Positions 1 through 6,295 of a stretch of 10,164 nucleotides of DNA are shown here, piece by piece. The position numbers and the translations under genes were made by a program. The notes beneath the pieces were generated by a model, which worked only from the letters and a program-made list of their open reading frames with translations, was not told the origin of the DNA and did not search any database. This DNA is from Methanomicrobia archaeon (lineage in GTDB: Archaea > Methanobacteriota_B > Thermococci > Methanofastidiosales > NM3). The stretch lies in assembly GCA_011372835.1 (NCBI GenBank), contig DSAJ01000114.1:1-10164 (forward strand), given 5' to 3'. Numbering within the stretch: position 1 is the stretch's first letter; each line of letters opens with the position of its first letter.

Positions 1-1
1 G

Positions 2-1498
2 GAGAAATTCGAGAAACAGCGCACCTCGCTTCGCGAGGACCTCGCATCGCTTCGCGAGGAGATCGAGAACGCCTCCCAGGCCGACGCACGCCTCTCCGCT
101 GAGATCGCTGCTGCGCGAAAGAGCGCAGGGGAGCTTGAGCGCTCCCTCGGGTCCAAGCGTTCAAGGAATCAGGCTATCGAGACCTCGCTCGCAAAGGCCC
201 GCGAGTCTCTCGAGGACATACGTGGGCGCATGTCGTCGCACAAGGGGGAGCTCGCCACGGTGGAGGAACAGCTGCGCGAGGCACGAGAGCGCAAGGACGC
301 ACTCGACGCCAAGGTGGAGGAATACCGCTCAGAGAGCGTTGAACGCTCACAGAAGCTTGCTGACGAGCTTGCCAAAAAACGCCATGAGCGCGAGGAGCTC
401 GTTTCATTGATCTATTCGCTTGAATCCCAACGGGATACCCTCGCAGCCCGCAATGCCTCCATATCGGATGAGATTGCATCGCTTTCAAGCGATGCCGAGG
501 GTCTTGAAGCGGAGCTTTCCTCGCTCGAGGACGAGATAGGGACGGCGGAACTCGACCTCGAGAACAAGCGCGACGAGGAGTCCGCTCTATCGTCCGTGCT
601 CCAGGACATCAAGGCGCAGCGCGACACGTTGCGCACAACGCTCTCGGCGACACGTGATCGCCGTGAGAAGGTGATGGGACGCAGCGCCAAGGCAGAGGCA
701 GACATCAAGGCGCTCGAGGTAAAAAAGGAGGGGCTCGATGAGCAGATACTGGGGCTCGAGGAGGAATCCGCCTCGTTTGAACGGCCAAAAGAGGTCGTCG
801 AGGACCTTAAGGAGCTCAGATTCAAGATCGGACGCATGGAAAAGGAAAAAGAAGAGCTCGAGCCCATCAACATGCGTGCCATAGAGGAGTATGACGAGGT
901 CGAAAGCAGGTACCTCCTGCTCTCGAGCAAGCGCGACAAGCTGCTTGAGGAGAAGACCTCCATCCTTCGCTTCATCGACGAGGTGGAAACAAAAAAGCGC
1001 GACGTCTTCATGCAGGCATTTGACGTTGTCAGCAAGAACTTCACCGAGATCTTCGACCAACTCTCGCCGCAGGGTGAGGGCAATCTCGTCCTCGAGGACG
1101 ACGAGGACCCCTTCGGCGGCGGCCTTTTCATCGAGGCGCGCCCCGCGGGCAAGGAGCTCGTGAGGACCGAGAGCATGTCCGGCGGCGAGAAGGCGCTGAC
1201 CGCATTGGCGTTCGTGTTTGCCATCCAGCAGTACAAGCCGGCCCCCTTCTACATTCTCGACGAGATCGACGCACATCTCGATGACGACAACGTGCGCAAG
1301 GTCTCGGAGCTCATCAAGCATTCGTGCGAGTCGTCCCAGTTCATCGTCGTTACGCACAGGGACGCGATGATGGCACGCGCTGACAGGCTGTTTGGCACGT
1401 CGCTGCAGAAGGACAAGATCTCGCGCATCGTCTCAGTGGAGCTCGAACAGGTCGCCGAGCTAGGCGACATGCAGCGCTACGGTGTGGCAGAGGTCTGA
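2..1498 (+). CDS. smc: Chromosome segregation SMC ATPase, C-terminal half (5' end outside window)
   Basis: SMC proteins are dimeric ABC-type ATPases that organise and segregate chromosomes. The reading frame is open from base 2 with no start needed, so this is a partial gene of 498 visible residues. By the family's usual length of about 1,150-1,200 residues, the fragment begins just after the hinge. Bases 2 to about 1000 encode a long charged coiled-coil arm rich in Glu, Arg, Lys, Leu and Ser. The C-terminal head follows. It has the ABC signature MSGGEK (1175-1192; Met replaces the usual Leu), a Walker B segment FYILDEID (from 1247), a D-loop LDDDN and the H-loop VVTHR. The Walker A lobe must lie upstream of the window. 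The gene stops at TGA 1496-1498, and pcn follows on the same strand after 88 bp. The assignment to chromosomal SMC rather than Rad50 rests on the SGGEKALTALA and PAPFYILDE sequences. Confidence 0.96.
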   Translation, partial: EKFEKQRTSLREDLASLREEIENASQADARLSAEIAAARKSAGELERSLGSKRSRNQAIETSLAKARESLEDIRGRMSSHKGELATVEEQLREARERKDALDAKVEEYRSESVERSQKLADELAKKRHEREELVSLIYSLESQRDTLAARNASISDEIASLSSDAEGLEAELSSLEDEIGTAELDLENKRDEESALSSVLQDIKAQRDTLRTTLSATRDRREKVMGRSAKAEADIKALEVKKEGLDEQILGLEEESASFERPKEVVEDLKELRFKIGRMEKEKEELEPINMRAIEEYDEVESRYLLLSSKRDKLLEEKTSILRFIDEVETKKRDVFMQAFDVVSKNFTEIFDQLSPQGEGNLVLEDDEDPFGGGLFIEARPAGKELVRTESMSGGEKALTALAFVFAIQQYKPAPFYILDEIDAHLDDDNVRKVSELIKHSCESSQFIVVTHRDAMMARADRLFGTSLQKDKISRIVSVELEQVAELGDMQRYGVAEV

Positions 1499-1526
1499 GC
1501 TACATCGATTTCTTTTGCATTATTTA

Positions 1527-1578
1527 CATTTTATCCGCAAGATTTTAATAGATATATTTGTTACTTCTTTGCGGAGGA
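1527..1578 (+). promoter_or_regulatory. Probable promoter and ribosome binding site of pcn
   Basis: The SMC-pcn gap turns sharply AT-rich. Two TATA-like stretches are present, CATTTTATCC around 1527-1536 and GATTTTAATA at 1541-1550, but I cannot tell which is used. A strong Shine-Dalgarno sequence, GGAGGA at 1573-1578, lies 8 bases before ATG 1587 and decides that start over the longer in-frame upstream extension. A dedicated promoter suggests pcn is transcribed independently of smc, though read-through remains possible. Confidence 0.5.
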
Positions 1579-1586
1579 CCACTCTT

Positions 1587-2330
1587 ATGATCGACGTCTC
1601 AGTTGCTGACTCAAGGACGCTTAAAAATATCTTTGAGTCGATAGCAGAGATAGTCGATGAGGCCGCCTTCATTTTCGATAACGACTGCTTCCGCATAGAC
1701 GGTGCCGACCCTTCGATCATCTCGAAGGTCGAGGTCTACCTCAAGAACAGTTTCTTCATGGAGTACAACGTTGACACTTCGTTCGAATTCGGCGTTGACA
1801 TGGTCTCGCTTGACAAGATCGCCAAGCGCATCCAGGGACCCGACACCGTGCGGCTCATCTCCCGCGATCGTGAGAACATCCTCGAGATCGTCCTCAACGG
1901 CGGTATCGAGCGCAAGTTCGACGCTTCGCTCATCGAGCTCAACAACAATCTTCCGCGCATCGACATCGCTTTTCCCGTGGCCATGGAGCTTGACACTGAG
2001 GTGTTTCGAAACTGCATCAAGGACCTTGCCGTGGCAGGGGGGTCGGTAACGTTTGACGTAAGCGACGATGCGCTCGTGATGTCGTCGATAGGCGAGCTTG
2101 GCAACGCTGTCATCACAATTAGCAAGGACAACGAGTCGCTTCGTGATGTCACGATAGACAGGCCCTGCTCAGCACGCTACAATCTCTCGTATCTCGTGTC
2201 GTTTCTCAAGGCGGGGCAGATATCAGACACCATACGCCTTTCAATGGGGGAGAAGGATTACCCGCTCAAGCTCGAGTTCTCCTTCGAGCACGGCAACATG
2301 ATCTTTTATCTTGCTCCCATGGAGTACTAG
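1587..2330 (+). CDS. pcn: DNA polymerase sliding clamp (PCNA)
   Basis: This 247-residue protein is the archaeal/eukaryotic-type sliding clamp. It forms a trimeric ring around DNA and tethers replicative polymerases, FEN1, ligase and other partners. Length matches the family (about 245-250 aa). The N-terminus (MIDVSVADSRTLKNIFESI) and the FRIDGADPS segment fit the first clamp domain. The acidic central part around residues 115-135 (LNNNLPRIDIAFPVAMELD) fits the interdomain connector loop that binds PIP-box partners. The C-terminal FYLAPMEY corresponds to the usual YLLAP ending. The frame is open further upstream to 1482, inside the end of smc, but ATG 1587 has a clear SD sequence and gives the expected domain start. 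It is a single complete copy with no truncation visible. Its neighbour downstream is convergent, with 64 bp between them that hold nothing recognisable. Confidence 0.95.
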   Translation: MIDVSVADSRTLKNIFESIAEIVDEAAFIFDNDCFRIDGADPSIISKVEVYLKNSFFMEYNVDTSFEFGVDMVSLDKIAKRIQGPDTVRLISRDRENILEIVLNGGIERKFDASLIELNNNLPRIDIAFPVAMELDTEVFRNCIKDLAVAGGSVTFDVSDDALVMSSIGELGNAVITISKDNESLRDVTIDRPCSARYNLSYLVSFLKAGQISDTIRLSMGEKDYPLKLEFSFEHGNMIFYLAPMEY

Positions 2331-2394
2331 GGCCCTTGTGCGATGGGACAGTGACATCCAGCAATTCAGGAAGGGAAGTCCATACGGGCTACGA

Positions 2395-2835
2395 TCAGAA
2401 TACGTTGTCCTTTTTGGCCAGTTTCCCGAACAAAAGTGTTGAGAGGAGCCCCTTGCTCTGGCGTTTCAGGATCTTGTTGTAGAACTCGTCGGTCTCATGG
2501 GCGTCCAGGAAGGCGAACTCGTCCACGATGCCCTCGATTAGTTCGATCTTCTCTTTGTGGTCAGAGGGAAATGTGAGCGTATAAATGTCCTTTTGCAGTG
2601 TCTGTGCGAATTCAAGGTCGTTCCAGACGATATAGGGATACGTTTCGTAGACCGACATCCCGACGACCGCATCAGACGATTCGAGGAACGTGCCAAGACG
2701 CTTCTTGTCCTTTCCCCGGTAGTCGTAGGGATTGATGATGCTCTTTGCGCCCAGCTCATCCTTGATGAGGCGTATGGCGTATTCTTCCGTTGGCGTGTGG
2801 TATGCAAGCGATGGGTGGCTGAAGTAGACCTTCAT
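2395..2835 (-). CDS. Conserved protein of unknown function, possible nucleoside 2-deoxyribosyltransferase-like fold
   Basis: I do not recognise a named family for this 146-residue protein. It begins with a short beta strand and loop (MKVYFSHPS). Residues 53-60 (SSDAVVGM) look like a second buried strand following an acidic residue. Residues 70-89 contain VWNDLEFAQ and then IYTLTF. The order 'VYFSHP... DAVVGM... W-N-x-x-E... IYTL' recalls nucleoside deoxyribosyltransferase or TIR-like Rossmannoid proteins, where a strand-Asp-Ala pattern and a Glu in a following helix bind a nucleoside. This is pattern resemblance only. It has no membrane segment or signal peptide. The ATG at 2833-2835 lies 6 bp after the rbkR stop on the same strand, so the two are almost certainly co-transcribed, which hints at nucleotide or flavin metabolism. 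The SD sequence is weak, consistent with translational coupling. Confidence 0.75.
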   Translation of the reverse strand: MKVYFSHPSLAYHTPTEEYAIRLIKDELGAKSIINPYDYRGKDKKRLGTFLESSDAVVGMSVYETYPYIVWNDLEFAQTLQKDIYTLTFPSDHKEKIELIEGIVDEFAFLDAHETDEFYNKILKRQSKGLLSTLLFGKLAKKDNVF

Positions 2836-2841
2836 GGCATC

Positions 2842-3510
2842 TTATCCGTATATGGTGACGTCGATGGCGTCACCCTCGTTGACGGCGAGCGCCTTGCGCA
2901 GGTATGTGGGCGCGACGATCTCGACGATGTTTTCGTCATGGTGCGTACGGTACGGTATGATGATGGCGCCGTCGATCTTGTTGCCAACCTTTGCCTTGTA
3001 CGCCTTCACCGCACCAAACGACCGGTCCTCGGTCTTGAATCCCTCTATCGGGATGAACGTGAGCTTTTCAATGGCGGCGTTGAACCGTGCGAGATTGTTG
3101 TCGTCGAGCTTGAGATTGAACGTGCCGGGGTAGAGCGAGAAGCCCAGCTTCTGTATGAACTGATTCCTGTATCCCTGTTGCGAGATGTAATACTTCCCTT
3201 CCCCCATGCCCGTGATGAGGCGCCCGCGGATCGTTATCTCGTTTTCAGACTTGCTGAAGATGTTGTAGAGGGTAAAAAAGAGGTCTTTCATCTTCGCAGC
3301 GCCCTTTTCGGTGAGGATGACCTGCTGGCGCCGGGGGCTGCCCGTACGCTCGATGAATCCCCTTTCCTCAAGCATCTGAAGGCGCCTGTTGGCCGTCTGT
3401 TGCGAAGTGCCCAGTTCCTGTGCGAACTCTCCTGACGTGAGATATATCCGTTCCTCTATCGCTCCACGCTTGGCGAGCGGTATGAGGCTCGCCACTTCCT
3501 CGATCTCCAC
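2842..3510 (-). CDS. rbkR: CTP-dependent riboflavin kinase fused to an N-terminal HTH domain (RbkR type)
   Basis: This protein makes FMN from riboflavin using CTP, and in archaea the fused form is also a transcription regulator of riboflavin genes. Numbered from GTG 3510 it has 222 residues. A MarR/ArsR-like winged helix covers about residues 10-70 (FAQELGTSQQTANRRLQMLEERGFI). The DUF120 kinase domain covers about 90-222, with the glycine-rich GMGEGKYY near 101-108, PGTFN at 128-132, and a C-terminal EIVAPTYLRKALAVNEGD. The frame is open further upstream, with ATGs at 3540, 3546 and 3564. GTG 3510 is preferred because AGGTGG (3520-3515) lies 4 bases upstream, a TATA-like ATATTTAT (3552-3545) sits about 35-42 bases upstream, and the resulting length matches known fused family members of about 220 aa. 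The function is secure from the motifs; the start is less so. It is followed closely by the unknown gene at 2395-2835. Confidence 0.92.
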   Translation of the reverse strand: MEIEEVASLIPLAKRGAIEERIYLTSGEFAQELGTSQQTANRRLQMLEERGFIERTGSPRRQQVILTEKGAAKMKDLFFTLYNIFSKSENEITIRGRLITGMGEGKYYISQQGYRNQFIQKLGFSLYPGTFNLKLDDNNLARFNAAIEKLTFIPIEGFKTEDRSFGAVKAYKAKVGNKIDGAIIIPYRTHHDENIVEIVAPTYLRKALAVNEGDAIDVTIYG

Positions 3511-3514
3511 GGTA

Positions 3515-3552
3515 CCACCTAGGTATATCTCCGCGTTCATACGCATAAATAT
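3515..3552 (-). promoter_or_regulatory. Probable rbkR promoter and SD sequence
   Basis: Read on the minus strand, ATATTTAT (3552-3545) resembles an archaeal TATA box. A transcript starting about 25 bp downstream, near 3523, would carry the SD motif AGGTGG (3520-3515) 4 bases ahead of GTG 3510. I recognised no palindromic operator here, so autoregulation by RbkR is possible but not shown. Confidence 0.45.
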
Positions 3553-3612
3553 CTTTGGTCTCATATTTGGGTAGGTATGACCGCTGTCCAGCATGTCCTT
3601 CGCGACGCAATC

Positions 3613-3646
3613 TTTATAAACGTCTCGGCGATGTTTAATAGGGGAT
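3613..3646 (+). promoter_or_regulatory. TATA box and SD sequence for the Lsm-FAH operon
   Basis: TTTATAAA at 3613-3620 is a strong archaeal TATA box, with an expected transcription start near 3642. That places ATG 3631 upstream of the transcript and favours GTG 3652, which has GGGGAT (3641-3646) 5 bases ahead. The octamer is a perfect palindrome, so it could also serve the minus strand and give rbkR a longer leader. Confidence 0.55.
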
Positions 3647-3651
3647 TTCAC

Positions 3652-3894
3652 GTGAGCAGAAAACCATTCGATCTCATTCATAAGAATCTTGATAACGATG
3701 TAGAGGTCTATCTACGCGATGGCCGCATGATACGCGGTAGGATGGTCGGGTACGACAAGGACCTCAACATCGCACTCGCAGACGCGACATCGCAAAAGGG
3801 GGACACGACGCGCGACTACAAACGCCTTGTTCTGAGAAGGAACAACATACTCAGCATCGGAAAAGAGGGAGACGTCATCTGGGAGGAGGAGTGA
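3652..3894 (+). CDS. Lsm/Sm-like RNA-binding protein
   Basis: Archaeal Lsm (SmAP) proteins form six- or seven-membered rings that bind U-rich RNA. From GTG 3652 the product has 80 residues, typical for the family. The Sm1 motif covers about residues 15-45: DNDVEVYLRDGRMIRG, then GYDKDLNIALADA. The Sm2 motif is VLRRNNILSIG (about 60-70). The key Asn of Sm1 is kept (N39). The position usually occupied by His or similar is Asp (D37), and the usual R-G-D/N of Sm2 is R-R-N, so the nucleotide pocket may be altered. The frame is open back to 3577, including ATG 3631, but the TATA box at 3613-3620 makes GTG 3652 the better start. The stop overlaps the SD region of the following FAH-family gene, so the two form an operon. 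Confidence 0.9.
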   Translation: MSRKPFDLIHKNLDNDVEVYLRDGRMIRGRMVGYDKDLNIALADATSQKGDTTRDYKRLVLRRNNILSIGKEGDVIWEEE

Positions 3895-3896
3895 AA

Positions 3897-4556
3897 ATGC
3901 GGGCGCTCACGCTGGATGGCAATGAGGTCCATCCCACGAAGGTGGTATGCCTCATCGTCAACTACCATGCCCACGGCAAGGAGCTCAAGCATGCCGTTCC
4001 CGACATGCCGCTTTGGTTCCTCAAGCCGCCGCAAACGATCATCGGCGATGGGGAGTCGATCGTCTTGCCCGAGCTTTCCGAAACCATTCACCACGAGGTG
4101 GAGCTGGCCGTCATCATCGGCAAGGGCGGAAGCAACATTCCCCGCGAGAAGGCGCTCGGCCACGTTCTTGGCTACTCCATACTTCTTGACATCACGGCAC
4201 GCGACCTCCAGGACAAGTACATACGGGAGGGTCGCCCATGGTCGATAGCCAAGGGATTTGACACGTTCGCGCCCATGAAACTCGATATCGTTCCAGCAGC
4301 CGCCATCAAGGACCCCAACGACCTCGACCTGAGTCTCACGGTCAATGGCGAGGTGCGTCAGTCCTCGAACACGAAGGACATGATATTTTCCGTCGAGGAC
4401 ATCATCTCGGAGATATCGAAGGTCACGACGCTCGAACGTGGCGACGTCATCGCCACCGGGACCCCCGAGGGCGTGGGACCGCTCCGCCCGGGCGACACCC
4501 TGCACGCATACATAGAGTCAGTCGGCACGCTTGACGTCGACGTCGCCAAGAAATAG
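3897..4556 (+). CDS. Fumarylacetoacetate hydrolase family (FAHD1/YcgM-like) enzyme
   Basis: FAH-family enzymes cleave C-C bonds of acylpyruvates or decarboxylate oxaloacetate-like acids, using a divalent metal. From ATG 3897 the protein has 219 residues, the size of the short single-domain members. The metal site is intact: E67 and E69 (HHEVELAVIIGK) and D98 (GYSILLDITARD). K119 (SIAKGFDTFAP) and the C-terminal TGTPEGVGPLRPGD loop are also present. The N-terminal lid region (VNYHAHGKEL, 21-30) matches the usual N-Y-x-x-H-x-x-E. GTG 3891, which overlaps the Lsm stop, is an alternative start, but ATG 3897 has a better spaced GGAGG/GGAG (3882-3891) ahead. Substrate cannot be decided from sequence; acylpyruvate hydrolase, oxaloacetate decarboxylase and related activities are all possible. 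The downstream neighbour converges after a 4 bp gap. Confidence 0.92.
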   Translation: MRALTLDGNEVHPTKVVCLIVNYHAHGKELKHAVPDMPLWFLKPPQTIIGDGESIVLPELSETIHHEVELAVIIGKGGSNIPREKALGHVLGYSILLDITARDLQDKYIREGRPWSIAKGFDTFAPMKLDIVPAAAIKDPNDLDLSLTVNGEVRQSSNTKDMIFSVEDIISEISKVTTLERGDVIATGTPEGVGPLRPGDTLHAYIESVGTLDVDVAKK

Positions 4557-4560
4557 TCAC

Positions 4561-4977
4561 TTACTCCTCGATGGCGGGATTGACAAACGAAGCCTTGCAG
4601 TACTCGACGCCCTTTGTCTTGTTTATCCTTTGATACGTCTCCTTTATGTCAAACCAGTCTCCCTCGCACGTGAGCACGCCAAGCACTTTGTTTTCCTTCG
4701 CAGGAACGTTCGTTGATGCATGCACCGTTGCCTTGGACGAGACCGTGGCATCGTGGAGCTGCTTAAGGACGGAGTGCACAGTGGGATCATAGAGATACGT
4801 GATGGTGCCTATGAGGAAATGCGACCCCTTCATGAACTCGGATTCGCTCACCTTTGAGCGTATCAGTTCCGATATCGCCTTCGAACGGTTCTTGTAGCGT
4901 TCCGACTCGATGATATCGTCGAACTTTTTCATGAGAGTCGTCGGCACCGATACGCCGAATCGTGTTACCCTTTGCAT
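4561..4977 (-). CDS. NikR-like ribbon-helix-helix transcription regulator with incomplete nickel site
   Basis: This 138-residue protein has the two-domain layout of NikR, the nickel-sensing repressor. A ribbon-helix-helix DNA-binding domain covers about residues 1-45 (RVTRFGVSVPTTLMKKFDD, then a helix with RSKAISELIRSKV). An ACT-like C-terminal domain covers about 55-135 (GTITYLYDPT, VLGVLTCEGDW, and KGVEYCKASF). In E. coli NikR the high-affinity nickel ligands are His76, His87, His89 and Cys95. Here H75 and H86 fall in the right places with the same spacing. The third position is Ser (S88), and no Cys occurs before C104, which lies in the following beta strand. A classical square-planar nickel site is therefore unlikely. 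It may sense another ligand or metal, and the regulon is not evident in this window. The gene is 51 bp downstream of the DUF4097 gene on the same strand and convergent with the FAH gene. Confidence 0.9.
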   Translation of the reverse strand: MQRVTRFGVSVPTTLMKKFDDIIESERYKNRSKAISELIRSKVSESEFMKGSHFLIGTITYLYDPTVHSVLKQLHDATVSSKATVHASTNVPAKENKVLGVLTCEGDWFDIKETYQRINKTKGVEYCKASFVNPAIEE

Positions 4978-4997
4978 ATGGGTATTATCTTACGTTC

Positions 4998-5012
4998 CTA
5001 GAAAAAGGTTGC
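4998..5012 (-). terminator. Possible weak T-run terminator after the DUF4097 gene
   Basis: On the minus strand the gap between the DUF4097 stop and the NikR-like start contains CAACCTTTTTCTAGG, a five-T run. Archaeal terminators are often simple T-tracts. This one is short, and the same bases could instead be part of the NikR-like gene's promoter, since they lie about 25 bp before its ATG. Confidence 0.25.
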
Positions 5013-5028
5013 CCATCCTGTGGATCCA

Positions 5029-6228
5029 TTATTCCTCGTAGATGCGGATGGTGCCAAGCTCGGTCGCAGCCTTGAGCGATATCTTGTTGGAGGCATTTTC
5101 ATACGAAGACGATTCGAAGCTTGACGGATGCTCTCCGGCCCTGCGCTCGAGGTAGGTGGTATTGGTGATAGATCCCCTTTCGACAGATGCTCTCACCCGC
5201 AGTGGCAGCTCTGCCTCGTCTACGACGATGCGGATCGACCCGAGCTCTGAAGTGATGTCGTAAGACTGTTCGTCCCCCCACGGACGCGTCTTGAACTTGA
5301 TGCTGCCCAGTTCGGTGGCAAGCGAGCCACGGTCAAACGAGATGTTCGTTGTGATGTTGCCCTTCTCGGTGCTGGCGGCGAGCTCAGGTCCCGTGACGTT
5401 CACGAGGCGTATGTTTCCATTCTCGTTGGAGAGCGCAAGCTTGTTTTTGACATTCATGTCCTCAAGTGAGAGCGAGCCCGTCTCTGCGGCGATATACACG
5501 GAATCGGCATTCAGCTCCCTGACATCGATGTTCCCGTTCTCCGACGTGAGCCGGCACATTTCGCAGTCAAGCGTCTTGAGCGTGATGTTGCCCTTCTCGG
5601 TAGTGAGTTCAAGAGAGGGTATCGTGGTGTGCGGAACGGATATGTAGAGGTCTACCGATGTGCCGCGTGGCATGTCCGGGGCAATCCTGATAACGCGCTT
5701 CGTGTTCCTGAGATAGACCTTGTAGTCGAGGTCGATCTCATCGAGCACCTCCTCGCAGCGTTCACGCTGTGAGGACTTGCACGACTTCACGACGCGGATC
5801 TCAACGTTCTTGTCGTCGCTTCCCTTCACGAAGATCTTGCCGCGTTCGACATGGCACTTGAGCTCAATAGGCGCGTCGCCCTCCAGGGGGACGGTGATCT
5901 TTTCCTCACGCTCATACTTCTCGCCGGCAGGATTGTTCATGCCTGCCGTCTTGAGCTGCTCCTTGAGCATGCGCATCGTGTTCTTGAGCACCTCGTTGAC
6001 GTTCTCCGTCACCTCGGTGGTCATCTGTTCGATGTCGCGGCTGATGGTCTCGGATGGTTCATGGTCGAGGTCCATGATACGATTCTGGAGCTTCTTGATG
6101 CGCTCCTTGTAGTTCTTCTTCATCTCCCTGTAGGTCTCTTCGCTGATCTCGCTGTCCTTGTACATCCTTTCAATGTCCTCGACAATCGAGAGAAGACGCT
6201 CCAGTTCGAGTTTGTCCTTTACAGCCAC
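5029..6228 (-). CDS. Soluble DUF4097 beta-repeat protein with N-terminal SHOCT-like coiled coil
   Basis: From GTG 6228 the product has 399 residues. Residues 1-50 are strongly helical and contain a SHOCT-like element (IERMYKDSEISEETYREMKK from residue 19). A second helical stretch runs to about 95, then a linker. Residues about 110 to the end form beta repeats of the DUF4097/adhesin-like type, in which each turn carries E-x-G-(N/S/T)-(I/L). The turns begin at residues 211, 230, 249, 269, 288, 306, 328, 350 and 390, and the first five are 19-20 residues apart, which fits a right-handed beta solenoid. I see no signal peptide or membrane segment, so it is probably cytoplasmic or bound to a membrane partner. 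GTG 6237 is an alternative start, but GTG 6228 has GGTGGG (6238-6233) 4 bases upstream. Function is unknown. In bacteria DUF4097 proteins often occur with PadR-type regulators in envelope-stress operons, and here an HTH gene is divergent. Confidence 0.88.
   Translation of the reverse strand: MAVKDKLELERLLSIVEDIERMYKDSEISEETYREMKKNYKERIKKLQNRIMDLDHEPSETISRDIEQMTTEVTENVNEVLKNTMRMLKEQLKTAGMNNPAGEKYEREEKITVPLEGDAPIELKCHVERGKIFVKGSDDKNVEIRVVKSCKSSQRERCEEVLDEIDLDYKVYLRNTKRVIRIAPDMPRGTSVDLYISVPHTTIPSLELTTEKGNITLKTLDCEMCRLTSENGNIDVRELNADSVYIAAETGSLSLEDMNVKNKLALSNENGNIRLVNVTGPELAASTEKGNITTNISFDRGSLATELGSIKFKTRPWGDEQSYDITSELGSIRIVVDEAELPLRVRASVERGSITNTTYLERRAGEHPSSFESSSYENASNKISLKAATELGTIRIYEE
5351..5601. 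repeat. Direct repeat of a 20-bp unit inside the DUF4097 gene
   Basis: The 20 bases at 5351-5370 (GTGATGTTGCCCTTCTCGGT) recur exactly at 5582-5601. They encode two copies of the (T)EKGNIT turn on the minus strand, 77 codons apart. The identity at the DNA level suggests fairly recent internal duplication or conversion within the solenoid. Confidence 0.8.
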
Positions 6229-6232
6229 GTTT

Positions 6233-6279
6233 CCCACCAGCCTGGATGTTTATCCACTTTTTTTTGAGTACATATTAAT
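6233..6279 (-). promoter_or_regulatory. Probable promoter and SD sequence of the DUF4097 gene
   Basis: On the minus strand an AT-rich ATTAATATG (about 6278-6270) could be a TATA element, with a start near 6248. The SD motif GGTGGG (6238-6233) precedes GTG 6228 by 4 bases. The upstream 55-residue ORF ends only about 60 bp away, so read-through from its promoter is equally possible. Confidence 0.35.
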
Positions 6280-6295
6280 GTTTCCTTTTAGGTGA

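Noticed and set aside
24..59. Two hairpin-like CCTCGC...GCGAGG repeats at the window start
   Set aside because: They lie inside the SMC coiled-coil coding region and encode the repeated S-L-R-E pattern. Repetitive Leu-Arg-Glu codons explain them without a regulatory role.
412..1357. Long minus-strand open frames opposite smc
   Set aside because: They are antisense shadows of a GC-rich coiled-coil gene; the products are Ser/Arg-rich or low-complexity, with no SD motif and no family resemblance.
2331..2394. Possible terminator hairpin between pcn and the convergent gene
   Set aside because: I saw no convincing stem or T-run in these 64 bases.
2557..3435. A 292-codon plus-strand open frame opposite rbkR and the 146-residue gene
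   Set aside because: It runs antisense across two genes whose minus-strand products carry recognisable motifs or coupling, and its own product looks like no known protein.
3816..4505. A 229-codon minus-strand open frame opposite the FAH gene
   Set aside because: The plus strand encodes an FAH enzyme with an intact metal site; this frame is its shadow.
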